DNA from: Stachybotrys elegans
Taxonomy: Eukaryota > Ascomycota > Sordariomycetes > Hypocreales > Stachybotryaceae
NCBI GenBank assembly: GCA_020746835.1
Contig: JAGPNK010000004.1
Location: 2,232,001 to 2,296,000 of the forward strand
DNA: 64,000 nt
Reading direction: 5' to 3'
In this document: positions 31,888 to 41,355 of the stretch, piece after piece
Numbering within the stretch: position 1 is the stretch's first letter
Layout: each line of letters begins with the position of its first letter
Program-made: the position numbers and the translations under genes
Notes under the pieces: generated by a model
The model's input: the letters and a program-made list of their open reading frames with translations, nothing else
Databases searched by the model: none
What the model was told of the DNA's origin: nothing

Positions 31888-34042
31888 GGCGGTTCAGAGA
31901 GACAGGGCGCGTTTTGTTTTAAGCAAGTGGGAATAAACACCAAACAAAACGGGATGGGGGGAACGGATGCAAGCAGTTCATGTGGTGGGCTGCTCCTAGT
32001 TATACCTGCGCTGGGTTCGGGACCCTACGCCAAGCAAGTGCTTCCTCCAGGCCAAGAGTCTGGAGTCTGGAGCTCCAAGGGGATTCAGTGGAGTTGTGAC
32101 GTTGACGGGGAAGGCTGCGTGTTGCTGTAAGCCAGAGCTTCACGTGCATGTCGGATGCGAGATATTGTCGAGCAACCAACCTGGGAAAGGATGCAGATGC
32201 AGAAACGTGCGTGTCGATCACTCACTGCACCCGCGGTAAGGTTATGCCTTGCGAGGAGGGGCATAGGAATGCCCGTACCACATCTTGTCGTTGGATTCAT
32301 CGTCCTCACGCATCAGATTGGGCGTGTTTCCCTGAGGCGCAGACACATGCACCGGGAAAGTTAGAGTGCTGGTGGAGTTGGTCCACCGGCAAATCAACGT
32401 CATTACGCGCATCACAGTGCCGATCACTCTTCGGCGGACACCAACAATGGACGCGCGAGCCGGTCAGCGTCGGTCGGCCGGCCGGGGGAGGCTCAGAAGG
32501 GGGAGGGGATGGGCTGCAAGAGCGGAGCCGAAGGTGTGACGACCCGGGCGCGGCATTCGTCATATCGCGGCATGGCGCTATTAACGGTAGGCTTGTGCAG
32601 GGCCCCGACGTGGGCAACGTTGAGCAGGCAGCAGGTTTCCCTATTGTCTGATTGGGCGTGCCGGATGCGTGATGGTGGTTCGGGTTGGCGATGTTTCTTG
32701 GCGCTGATGGCGGCAACATAAAGAGCCTTTGTCGAGTCAGAGGAATGTGCATTTTATTGCAGAGTAGGAGCATCATTTCGCATTAGCAGTGCATGGAGAT
32801 TTTTGTGCGTTGGCTGGGGGCTGCACATCCTCAGGGAAAGTCCTTGATATTCGACTTCATCACCGTCGGTGTTGGAATCGACCAGCCGCAGACTCATCTT
32901 GCAGCGCAGCGCAACCCGAGCCGTAGGAGCAGGCTTCCCGTCGCCAACGTGAAGATCCCGAAATCCTGATTCCACAGTCGACGTAATCGCGAGTGACGGG
33001 CGCGCGCCAAGACGCTGCCAAGATGAAACCCACCAGCGGCCAAGACTGTACCAAGACTGCAGGGGAGTGGTTCTGTGGCTGGCGGGACTGGCCGGATACG
33101 ATGATTTTTGTGAAGAGGTTAGAGGAATGCCAGGGGAAGGCTGATGGGTAGATATCGAGGATGAGGTTCTCTCCGATGCTCATGGTGAGCTGTAGAAATT
33201 GCAAGGTCGATGAAAGTTTTGCTGAGGCGGTGGGACGAGAATAAGGAGAAGAAGGGCGGCATCGCCAAGCCTTGTTGTTTCCGGGATCGTGAAAGGTTTG
33301 TTCGAACCTGATGGTCAGCGTGCGTAAACTCTCTACCTCCCAAACAATCCCAATGTTTCCGTAAGGATTTTCTTGATACTGTGATAGACGGACGCACCAT
33401 AGAGAGTGCCGTCTCTTCGGTTAAATTTGCTGTGGATGAATATAGATGCAGCGTTACAGTATCTCCATGATGGGCTTGGATGGATCGACAGAATCACCCA
33501 CAATGCCGGCCCTTACGTGGCCAGATCAGATATCTTATTGCGTGGAGATGGACAAGCTTAAAATGCTAATTTGTGGCTCCTACGAGCGCAACTGGTAGCA
33601 TAAGACGCATATCACCTCTGCGATCGGTCGATTCGGAGGCTCTTCTTGCCTCGGTTCAATGGTCATGGGAGGCTCCTATTTCTTCAATGCAGAAGCATCT
33701 AGGGTAGTCCTTGGGGCAAGGTATTCTGAGAATTTCATAAAGGTCAGTTTGTTAATCATGGTCTTCATCTTTCAAGCTGTTAGATGTCTACCCTACATCC
33801 AACCCTCCCGGCACTGCGTTCGACGAGCTCTGAAATACTCGAGGACCAACGCAGGTTTGGAGGCTCATAAGCACTTGTAGGGCAGCATTTGGACTGCAAA
33901 CAGATCACATCGACCTCGCCATTCTTGATGGGCTTTCTGTCCTCCATGGGTCAACAAGACCCTTGGGCCGGAAAACTCAATCTTTTGGGCTGTTCTGTTC
34001 AGCACATCCATCAAACATGTCTCATTATCTGAGCTACGTATA
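31888..34042. other. Long gene-free spacer
   Basis: Apart from the transporter promoter at the left end, nothing here is supported as a gene. Frames up to 167 codons exist on the plus strand (32148-32651) but overlap equally open minus frames, have no domain and lack convincing splice partners. Confidence 0.45.
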
Positions 34043-34292
34043 ATAGAGCAGGTGCGTGCAGAGAGGAAAAGAGAACAATCAAGTATGCAAACAGTGACGA
34101 TTCCCTTGTTGCCCACAGGACCAAGAGCAGAGTCAGACAATGAAGCGATCGTCAGCCTTACCCATTAGCTGGAGTACGACGAGACATCAGCGGCAGTGGT
34201 AGCAAAACTTTGCATATACAGTCAGAACTTACGGTTAGCAGACCAGCCTCGATGTGTGTACGCACCGTTCCTCGGCTCTCCCCTTACGTGTG
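34043..34292 (+). repeat. Diverged direct repeat, unit 1
   Basis: Starts ATAGAGCAGGTGCGTGC and ends near CCCCTTACGTGTG. Collinear with 34517-34765: AACAGTGACG, TTGCCC, AGCAGACCAGCC, TGTGTACG and CCTTACGT blocks occur in the same order, about 474 bp apart. A weak match to the start of dispersed repeat copy 3 follows at about 34353. Confidence 0.7.
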
Positions 34293-34516
34293 TTTTGACG
34301 GGGCTGGCCTCGAACCAAGTGACGTATGGCTCCAGTGACTGATATCCTGCAGGATTTCCTTCTGCATGCCTTGGACGCTGGAAGCACGGCCCTGACAATT
34401 CCTTTCACCGGAATGTGTTACAACGTGACCTGATTTTCCTCGTTACGATACGTCCACTAGACATTAAAAATGATCCGACCACGATTGAACATCCGTTTTA
34501 GACTACAGTATTCATG

Positions 34517-34765
34517 ATAGAGCATGTGCGTGCCGAGATCAAATAGAACAATAGTGTATTCCAACAGTGATGGTTGCCCGTTACCAACGAGGCCAGAACA
34601 GAGGCAGAAGATGAAGGGATCATCATGGCTTCACCGAGTCCGGACAAAAGAGGCAGCAGCATCAATCACAGATAAGCATGCATATGCAGCCAGGGGACTA
34701 CAATAAGCAGACCAGCCCTGACCTGTGTACGTACCATTCACCGGTTCTGATCCTTACGTATTCTG
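34517..34765 (+). repeat. Diverged direct repeat, unit 2
   Basis: Starts ATAGAGCATGTGCGTGC and ends near TCCTTACGTATTC. It shares block order with 34043-34292, and is directly followed by dispersed repeat copy 3, so the two may be parts of one element. Confidence 0.7.
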
Positions 34766-34780
34766 GAGATGGCAGCATTT

Positions 34781-34866
34781 TGTGTGGGATTTCCTGCTTG
34801 TGTGCCCAATGGGATACAGCCAGTGACTTCGAGGAGACCCCCTCCCCTCCAACGATAAAGACGATA
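34781..34866 (+). repeat. Dispersed repeat, copy 3
   Basis: Reads TGTGTGGGATTTCCTGCTTG, then TGTGCCCAATGGGATACAGC, GTGACTTCGAGGAG and CGATAAAGACGATA. The related copies are at 19381-19447 (inverted) and 22478-22554. Confidence 0.8.
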
Positions 34867-36210
34867 ACAAAGGAATAGATGATGGTGGCATTTTATTCAC
34901 TCAGTCAAGACCGCATGTTACATTCCATGCCAGGTCTACTAACTCATACACCATTGAGGGCTTATGGTAACGCGATGCTTTTAAAATGTGGCGGCTTTCA
35001 AGTCAAGGCATATTCCGCTCACCCTTCAAGGGGAATCAAGGATGCAAGACCAACACCCCATCTGATCCTCCCCAAGGGATGAAGGAGGCACTCATCATCC
35101 TTCCCCTCCTTCCCCTCCACATCTTGGTGAGTTCGCTCTTGAATGGCCAGGGGCGTTTCTTCATTTCCCAAAACGAAGAGCAAGGGGAAACTATTTGTTT
35201 TCAGCTGAGCCGCAGACTTGGTTACGCGACATTGTGCACCTTGGCCGGGGATGTAGAAACGCACCAATCCTCGGAAGCCTGCCGCGAAAACTTGTGGTCG
35301 TTCAGTCCTGAAGGTGATTTGATGTGGGTTATCATGGCGCGAAGGCTAGTGTTCCAACCACCTGCCCAGCAAGATGGCTTGAATGGCAGCTTCAAGAGCC
35401 GGCGAGGGCATCCAACCTTCATCTCGTGTAAGCGCTCCATGGGCGGAACTAACCATTATCGCGGCCCACAACGAGGTTTCCAACCGGCCTTGGCACATCG
35501 TGACCGGCACAGACGTCGAGTCCCAATCGGGGGAGGGAATCCACATTCCCAAGGCCCTGAAACGTGAGATCGCGCCAACGATCAGGGGGGGAACCGAAGT
35601 TGTCAGGATGCTCGCCTGCTTAATCCGAAACCGCCTCGTACCATGGTTGACAGCGACGTTATCACATTTGGGCAGTTACACGTTCTCGTAATGCGAGCCT
35701 GGCATCCATAATGTGGATGCTGAAGTCGTTGATAGGGGGGAATGGGAAACAGAACAAAGTTTGTTCGGCCGGAACAAACGTACATACGATGCTGCTCTTC
35801 AATAACTATCCTGTATTATCAACATCACCAAATCTCACTGCAAACCCTCTGATTTCCCCTCTTTTTCACAACTCCCACTCCTCCGTAGTCATCCTGCATC
35901 CTCGGGGATTTCTCTTTTGACAGCCCCTAATCCGCGTACTCGCCCGACCAACCGTTGAATCCAACGGTTCACCCCGCAAGGCTGCTCCCTGTTCATCCCA
36001 ACAACCCATCCTCCAGACAGGCCACCGCCTGGGCCCTCACTCCTCGTCCAATGTTGAGAGGAGACTATTGGGCCATTGGTGTTTCGGAATTATGAGGACG
36101 AGCCCTGTAGCACGCCATCCCGAGGCTGCAAACATGGTATGCCCCGGTCCATCAAACTGGGGGTTTCGATAGGGCTTTTGCCATGATTAGGGGAAATACT
36201 TGGAAAAGAT
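34867..36210. other. Spacer with an unexplained open stretch
   Basis: From about 34986 to 35690 all three plus frames and two minus frames contain open stretches of 60-190 codons. The best plus frame (35383-35691) includes AELTIIAAHNEVSNRPWHIV and reads somewhat like protein, but I recognise no family and see no complete gene. It may be relic coding sequence. CCAAT and ATTGG boxes lie near 36047-36082, upstream of the LPMO gene. Confidence 0.4.
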
Positions 36211-36219
36211 CTATAAGTA
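36211..36219 (+). promoter_or_regulatory. TATA-like element of the AA9 gene
   Basis: CTATAAGTA, about 240 bp upstream of the ATG at 36456. The leader between them is pyrimidine-rich and ends in CAA repeats. Confidence 0.4.
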
Positions 36220-36455
36220 CGACTCATCCGCCGTGGGAATATGACTCTCTCCTCTTCTCAGCAACGCTTTCGTTCTCTATCCAGTCACTCCTTCATTCGT
36301 TCATTTCTCCATTCTTTTGCACATAGCAACACATTCGTTCTCATAAAGCTAGACTTTATATCCACTCTTTCAACCGTCACAGCAATTGCTACCATCAACA
36401 TTTGATTCAGCATCTTTCCCAGCTTCAACAACAACAACAACATCAACCCTTCACA

Positions 36456-37496
36456 ATGAAGTTCTCCGTCGCCGCCGCTCTCGCCACCCTGGCGCCCCTC
36501 GTGGCTGCCCACTACTCCTTCGATGTGCTCGTCCTCGATGGCAAGGAGACTCGTCCCCTGCAGTACGTCCGTGGCAACACTCGCCAGGCCAAGTACAACC
36601 CCACCAAGTGGAAGAACCTCCGCGACGGCATGACGCCCGACATGGACGACTTCCGCTGCAACATGGGCTCCTTCACCTTTGCCAGCAAGACGCAGACTGC
36701 CGAGGTCCGCGCCGGCTCCAAGCTGGCCGTCAAGGTTGCCGCGGGCGCCACCATGGCACACCCTGGCCCTGCTCTGGTCTACATGTCCAAGGCTCCCAGC
36801 ACTGCCCAGGCCTACCAGGGAGACGGTGACTGGTTCAAGATTCACGAGGAAGCCGTCTGCAACCCTGCCGGTGATTTCCTCAACCGCGCTTGGTGCACCT
36901 TTGACAAGGACCGCATCGAGTTCACCATTCCCGCTGAGACGCCCGATGGCGAGTACCTCATCCGCCCCGAGCACATCGGCATCCACGGCGCTCACGGAGG
37001 AGAGGCCGAATTCTTCTACACCTGCATCCAGGTCAAGGTTACCGGTGGTGGTAACGGAACCCCCGGCCCCATGGTCCGCTTCCCCGGCGCCTACAAGAAG
37101 GACGACCCGTCCTTCAACTTCAGCATCTGGAACGGCTACAAGCCTTACCCCATGCCCGGCCCTGCTATCTGGACTGGCAGCAGCACTGGCAACGACACCA
37201 CCCCGGTCGAGAGCGAGCCTCCTGTCGAGGAGCCCACCGAGACTGCCCAGCCCACCGAGACCGTCCAGCCTATCGAGACCGCTCAGCCTACTGAGCAGCC
37301 GACTTCTGCGCCCGCTCCTGAGCCCACCACCGTCGAGCCCACTCCTACTGCTCAGCCTTCTGCCGAGCCCACCACCGTTGAGCTTACTCCTGAGCCCACT
37401 GAGCAGCCCGTCTGCAACCGCCGCAAGAAGGCTCGCCGCGCCGCCCGCGCTGCCCGCGCCGCTGCCCGCAAGCACGCTCGTGCTTTCGGCAACTAA
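36456..37496 (+). CDS. AA9-type lytic polysaccharide monooxygenase
   Basis: Intronless, 346 residues. Signal peptide 1-18 is cleaved before His19 (LVAA|HYSF), which becomes the N-terminal copper ligand; His102 in MAHPGP is the second ligand. These enzymes oxidatively cleave cellulose or related glucans. The usual motif AQFYxSC is AEFFYTC at 184-190, so the conserved Gln is Glu185 and the axial Tyr is Phe187; His177 is the likely second-sphere histidine, with spacing one residue shorter than usual. Cysteines 69, 135, 147 and 190 could pair. After about residue 225 comes a Pro/Thr/Glu-rich linker with PTETAQPTETVQPIETAQPT repeats, then a basic tail, CNRRKKARRAARAARAAARK, instead of a carbohydrate-binding module. 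Activity or substrate may differ from typical AA9 enzymes. Confidence 0.85.
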   Translation: MKFSVAAALATLAPLVAAHYSFDVLVLDGKETRPLQYVRGNTRQAKYNPTKWKNLRDGMTPDMDDFRCNMGSFTFASKTQTAEVRAGSKLAVKVAAGATMAHPGPALVYMSKAPSTAQAYQGDGDWFKIHEEAVCNPAGDFLNRAWCTFDKDRIEFTIPAETPDGEYLIRPEHIGIHGAHGGEAEFFYTCIQVKVTGGGNGTPGPMVRFPGAYKKDDPSFNFSIWNGYKPYPMPGPAIWTGSSTGNDTTPVESEPPVEEPTETAQPTETVQPIETAQPTEQPTSAPAPEPTTVEPTPTAQPSAEPTTVELTPEPTEQPVCNRRKKARRAARAARAAARKHARAFGN

Positions 37497-37959
37497 TTGT
37501 AAAGGGGATCTCTAGCTGGTCAAGATATCTGGAATCGCCTGGGGCGGCTCTTTCATCAAACAACAAGCAGTTTGTCTACTAGTAGACAACTCCCTTCCAT
37601 GTACATATTGAACAAAGCACACATAGATATGCCTTTCCGGTAGCAATTGATTCGTTGCCGATGCATACTGCACCTGCTAAATCGTCCCATGTGTTACTGA
37701 CCTGCCTTGTCTATTTCCCATACCGGGACGCCCATAGTGGTAACAATGCCCCTTTATTTATTTCACTGTGGGACTGTCAGCCCATGGTTAAGCTGACAGT
37801 TCTAGGCATCCGGGGGAGAGTCTCTCTTGATCCCTGCTGTCGTTGCTGCTGCCTGGTGTTTGGATGGCAACCTATCAGAACGATAATCGTTCGACCTTGT
37901 TCCGCCAAGACATGGCCTGCAAAATTGATTCAATATCTCTATCAATCCTTCCCACCTAT
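37497..37959. other. Short spacer between convergent genes
   Basis: Holds the 3' ends of the LPMO (plus) and FAD monooxygenase (minus) transcripts. CTACTAGTAG at 37576-37585 is a short palindrome. No gene seen. Confidence 0.5.
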
Positions 37960-39135
37960 TTACACGGTAGGGGTCGTCTTCTCATCAATATTAATCCCAA
38001 AACCCTTTGTGGCCGTCGTGTAACTCTCGTGAACAGCCGCGCTGGCATACACCCTCATGGCCTTCTCATACGCCGCCGTGACACCGTCCTTGTACCCTCC
38101 AGCCTCGCGCAGAAGCCTGCCAAGAAGCTCCGAGTCCCTGACAGCCGTGTTGGCTCCGAGGCCGCCCGCCGGAGTCATGGAGTGGGCAGCGTCGCCGATG
38201 ACGGTCACGCGGGGCTCGTTGGGCCACTCGGGAACGCCAGAGGGCGTCGAGCAGGTAATCTTCCAAAAAGCCGCCTCCTTTTCATTCATCTCGTCAAAAA
38301 GGGGCTTGAAGCGCGGGTGCCAGTCCTTGGTGAGGGCTTTGGCAATCTTGGCGGCTTCGTTGCCGACAATGGTGTAGTCGTCGTTGGGTGCGCGAATTAC
38401 ACCCGGTTGGCCGCCCAGGGTCCAGCCAAACTCGATGTCGGGGTTGTCCATGTCGCCAGAACGAACGTTTGTGATTATGAATACCAGTCCATCTGGTCGG
38501 GATTCGTCTGTCAGCCGGAAGACGCCTTCGCCTAGTCCCTTGAAAGCCGTCGTGGGCGCCTGTCCGTGAATGCCCCTCGCGCCCGTGTCATACACCTTGA
38601 TTCGTCCGCCAGACACCTGCTTTGCTACTTTGGAGTAGATGCCCTCGCCGCCGACCAGCAGCGAACCTTCAACCGACGTGGTGCCGTCGGAGAAGACGGC
38701 CTTGACGCCATCGTCGGTGAGTTGGTAGCCAGTGACGTGCTTGTTCCACTCGATGAGCTCTTCCAGACCATCGGCGAAGAGCCGGCGCATGTCTCCTCGC
38801 GCAATACCGACAACCTTGCCCCCACGCGAGGCCAGGCCTTCTGGTACAGTGTTCTCCGTCACCTCTGCCGTCAAGGGGTTGTAAGCCGTGAACCCCACGC
38901 CGCCCGTCTTGCCGCACGTGTCCCAGAAACGCTTCCACTGCTCTGCGTCCAAAACAGCCTCGATGGCATCCAGGCCTTCTGCAGAGAGGCGCAGTCTATA
39001 GCCTTGGGCTCTGAAGATGAATGAGGCATCGCGCTCAAAGATCGTGAAGGGGATGTTGGATTGCCGCAGCGACTGGGCAAGAAGCAATGAGGCGAGGCCC
39101 GCGCCGGAGATGAGAATAGGCTTGGAAGTTGCCAT
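37960..39135 (-). CDS. FAD-dependent monooxygenase (PHBH/salicylate hydroxylase type)
   Basis: Intronless, 391 residues, a usual length. The N-terminal Rossmann motif is ISGAGLASLLLAQSL (9-23), followed by an acidic end to the second strand (FERD). FAD-contacting GDAAHSMTPAGGLGANTAV begins near residue 314. These match class A flavin monooxygenases, which use NAD(P)H and oxygen to hydroxylate aromatic or other activated substrates. The second position of the usual GxGxxG reads GAGLAS, a common variant. No membrane anchor or signal peptide is seen. The neighbours are secreted enzymes on both sides and give no hint of a pathway; the substrate is unknown. Confidence 0.87.
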   Translation of the reverse strand: MATSKPILISGAGLASLLLAQSLRQSNIPFTIFERDASFIFRAQGYRLRLSAEGLDAIEAVLDAEQWKRFWDTCGKTGGVGFTAYNPLTAEVTENTVPEGLASRGGKVVGIARGDMRRLFADGLEELIEWNKHVTGYQLTDDGVKAVFSDGTTSVEGSLLVGGEGIYSKVAKQVSGGRIKVYDTGARGIHGQAPTTAFKGLGEGVFRLTDESRPDGLVFIITNVRSGDMDNPDIEFGWTLGGQPGVIRAPNDDYTIVGNEAAKIAKALTKDWHPRFKPLFDEMNEKEAAFWKITCSTPSGVPEWPNEPRVTVIGDAAHSMTPAGGLGANTAVRDSELLGRLLREAGGYKDGVTAAYEKAMRVYASAAVHESYTTATKGFGINIDEKTTPTV

Positions 39136-39627
39136 GATAGCGATGGTCTCAGAAGTTGAAGAAGCCCCAGTCCCTGGTCGCGACGGGCTTCTGCGATGTT
39201 TAAGAGGTGGTGCCTGGCTATTATTCCACAGAAATACTGATTACAGATAACGAGCCCAACCAAATGTCAGCGCGCAGTTTCTCCCAAAATGTCTCTACCC
39301 CACAGCTGATGTGAAGCTGCAATCAGGAAACCTCGGCGGTCTAGAACCATTGGGCTGACTGCATGTCTAAGACTTGTCCGGTCCACCTATTGCGTGCTCA
39401 ATCCGCCTGACCCATCCATCCAGAGGGGTATTAGAAAGCAATGAATAATCCATAGCGGCATAGGGGGAGCAGAAATCTGGTTCGGTATAAGATGCAGTCC
39501 GAAATCCGAACGGCCGATGGCGATAACGTTGGGTGACAAATGGCTCATAAGCACATGTTTTGTTACGGCACAACTACCATTTAATTAGACTATTTCCTAC
39601 TACAACACCAAAGCCTCTCGCCCATTC
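39136..39627. other. Spacer, no gene seen
   Basis: Holds the promoter of the FAD monooxygenase (minus strand, right of 39135) and the 3' end of the beta-helix gene. No open frame is convincing. Confidence 0.5.
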
Positions 39628-40689
39628 CTAGCAAAGATTCCTGCCACCGTTGCCGGAGAGAGTCCAGTTGATGTTCTGGCCGCAGGGCGACTCGCGGACC
39701 GACGTGTTGTCGACCTGCAGCGTGATCCAGACGTCGCGGTTGTTGGGGAACTCGCTGCGAGCGGCAACGCGAACCTCGCCGCCCCCGTTGACGCGACCCC
39801 CGCGGATCGACACGTTGTAGCAGTTCTCAATGAGGATTGAGTTGTTGCCGTTGCCCGACAGGTCGACCTGCGTGATGACGACGGCGCCAGACTGCGACAC
39901 GCAGAAGATGCCGCGGCCACCACCGCGCGACACGACCCTGTCGACGTAGATGTTGGTGTTGTAGTTGCCGTTGGGGTTCTGGCCGTTGTTGTTGGCCATG
40001 CGGAACGTGGCGTAGCCGGTGCCCGTGCCCACGTTTTGTCCGTCGACGAGGCCGACCCAGGCGTTCCGGGTCGCCTGGAGCAGCAGCCCAGATTCGCCCA
40101 CGTTGCGCGCAATGACCTGGTTGATGTTGAGGCCGTCAATGTTCCACGTCTCGACAGCATGGCTTCCCGCCCCCGACACAGTAATGACGTCCATGCGCAC
40201 ATTGTAGTTGGCTGGGTTGTCGCGGTCAAAGCGGATGCCGAGCCCGCCACTGAGGTTCATGGTAATGCGACCGAGATTCAGGTTGCGCGTGCCGTAGAAG
40301 CGCAGGCCAAAGTAGGGATTGCCCGTCATCGTCAGGTAAGGGATCGAGACATCATTGGTGTTTACCGACTCGATGGCGCCCCGTCCCGAGCGGTTGCCGA
40401 CATTGATGGTGCCACATCCCTCGAAGATCTTGCCGCTGCCAATGGTGATGGTGTTGGCGCCAATGGAACCCGAGGCAATGACTGACACGCGCTGGCCGGC
40501 CCCGATGGAGTCGACGGCGGCCTGGATAGCGGCACGGTAGTCGGAGCCGCTATACACGGTGCTGGAGCCACGAGTCGCGGTGAAGGAGCTGCCGGAGCCT
40601 GTCACGCGTGCGTCCGGGGTGCCGGAGCCGCACTGCGCGTTGGCGACCGAGGCAATGGCCAGGACAGCGGCGAGGACAAACGACCGCAT
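39628..40689 (-). CDS. Secreted right-handed parallel beta-helix protein
   Basis: Intronless, 353 residues. Signal peptide MRSFVLAAVLAIASVANA (1-18), then QCGSG. The remainder is Gly/Asn/Val/Ser-rich with a repeating pattern of short strands (DVSIPYLTM, NLNLGRITMNLSGG, NVRMDVITVSGAG, GLNINQVIARNVGESG, VVITQVDLSGNGNNS), as in the pectin-lyase fold. Proteins of this look act on pectin or other polysaccharides, but I cannot assign a family or catalytic residues. Cys20 and several C-terminal cysteines may form disulfides. A TATAAATA element lies 86-93 bp upstream. It forms part of a run of secreted proteins between 36 and 46 kb. Confidence 0.8.
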   Translation of the reverse strand: MRSFVLAAVLAIASVANAQCGSGTPDARVTGSGSSFTATRGSSTVYSGSDYRAAIQAAVDSIGAGQRVSVIASGSIGANTITIGSGKIFEGCGTINVGNRSGRGAIESVNTNDVSIPYLTMTGNPYFGLRFYGTRNLNLGRITMNLSGGLGIRFDRDNPANYNVRMDVITVSGAGSHAVETWNIDGLNINQVIARNVGESGLLLQATRNAWVGLVDGQNVGTGTGYATFRMANNNGQNPNGNYNTNIYVDRVVSRGGGRGIFCVSQSGAVVITQVDLSGNGNNSILIENCYNVSIRGGRVNGGGEVRVAARSEFPNNRDVWITLQVDNTSVRESPCGQNINWTLSGNGGRNLC

Positions 40690-40774
40690 GGCTGAAGGTG
40701 GAGATGGCGATCAGCTTTAGGTTTGGATGTTGGATGGTGATCCTCCACCTTGCAGCCACACCGGGCTGGGTTTG

Positions 40775-40782
40775 TATTTATA
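40775..40782 (-). promoter_or_regulatory. TATA box of the beta-helix gene
   Basis: Minus strand reads TATAAATA, 86-93 bp upstream of the ATG at 40689. Confidence 0.55.
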
Positions 40783-41355
40783 CCTCCAGCCATATACGAC
40801 AACCGCTACTGCTGTATGGGCCAGTATATTAACCATAAATCCTGCGGGCATCTTCTTCGATTCCTATTAGAGGAGAATCTACTCCGTACTGTACCATCGG
40901 ACTTAATCCCCCCCTCGTCCAAAGAGCCGCCTTGGCGCATGTGTAGTGGATAAAGGCGACTCTCGACGGTCGGCACATAATAACCCGGGCGCTCGCGCCA
41001 TCTAATCCCAAAATTCGGCCTTCCACACCGCTCTACTTCGGACCATTCCATCTATCCTGCCAGCTAATGCAGGTTCCATTGCAACCCCGGAGGTGGAAAT
41101 TCCGTTGGTTGGGAGCCAGCAAGGGAGGAAACTAGCTGCAAATGAGGGGTGAAAGGAAAGGTCTATTTGAGGTAATTGCGGAGAAAGACAGGAAGTTTTT
41201 TACACCGGAATTGGGTTGCTCATCCCAGTGTCTCCTGGACCACTGCTTTTGGGCCGAGTCAATATTGTCCTTCACATCCTGCAAAGATGGCAATACCAGC
41301 TTCTTGGCTTAACTATACGGTAGAGGTTTGTATCAAATAAACAGCAGCCACGCAG
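40783..41355. other. Spacer, no gene seen
   Basis: Upstream region of the beta-helix gene and 3' region of the phospholipase gene. Only short overlapping open frames occur. Confidence 0.5.

Noticed and set aside
32148..32651. 167-codon plus-strand frame
   Set aside because: Overlaps a similarly long minus frame, has no domain, and shows mixed codon use.
34290..34330. Possible tRNA 3' half (GGTTCGAGGCC on the minus strand)
   Set aside because: No matching acceptor, D or anticodon arm could be drawn around it. No other convincing tRNA was found by eye in the window.
34986..35691. Overlapping 100-190-codon open frames
   Set aside because: Open in several frames on both strands at once, no recognised family, and no complete exon structure; described only as spacer.
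36285..37475. 396-codon minus-strand open frame, Gly/Leu/Ser-rich
   Set aside because: Antisense of the LPMO gene and its repeat linker.
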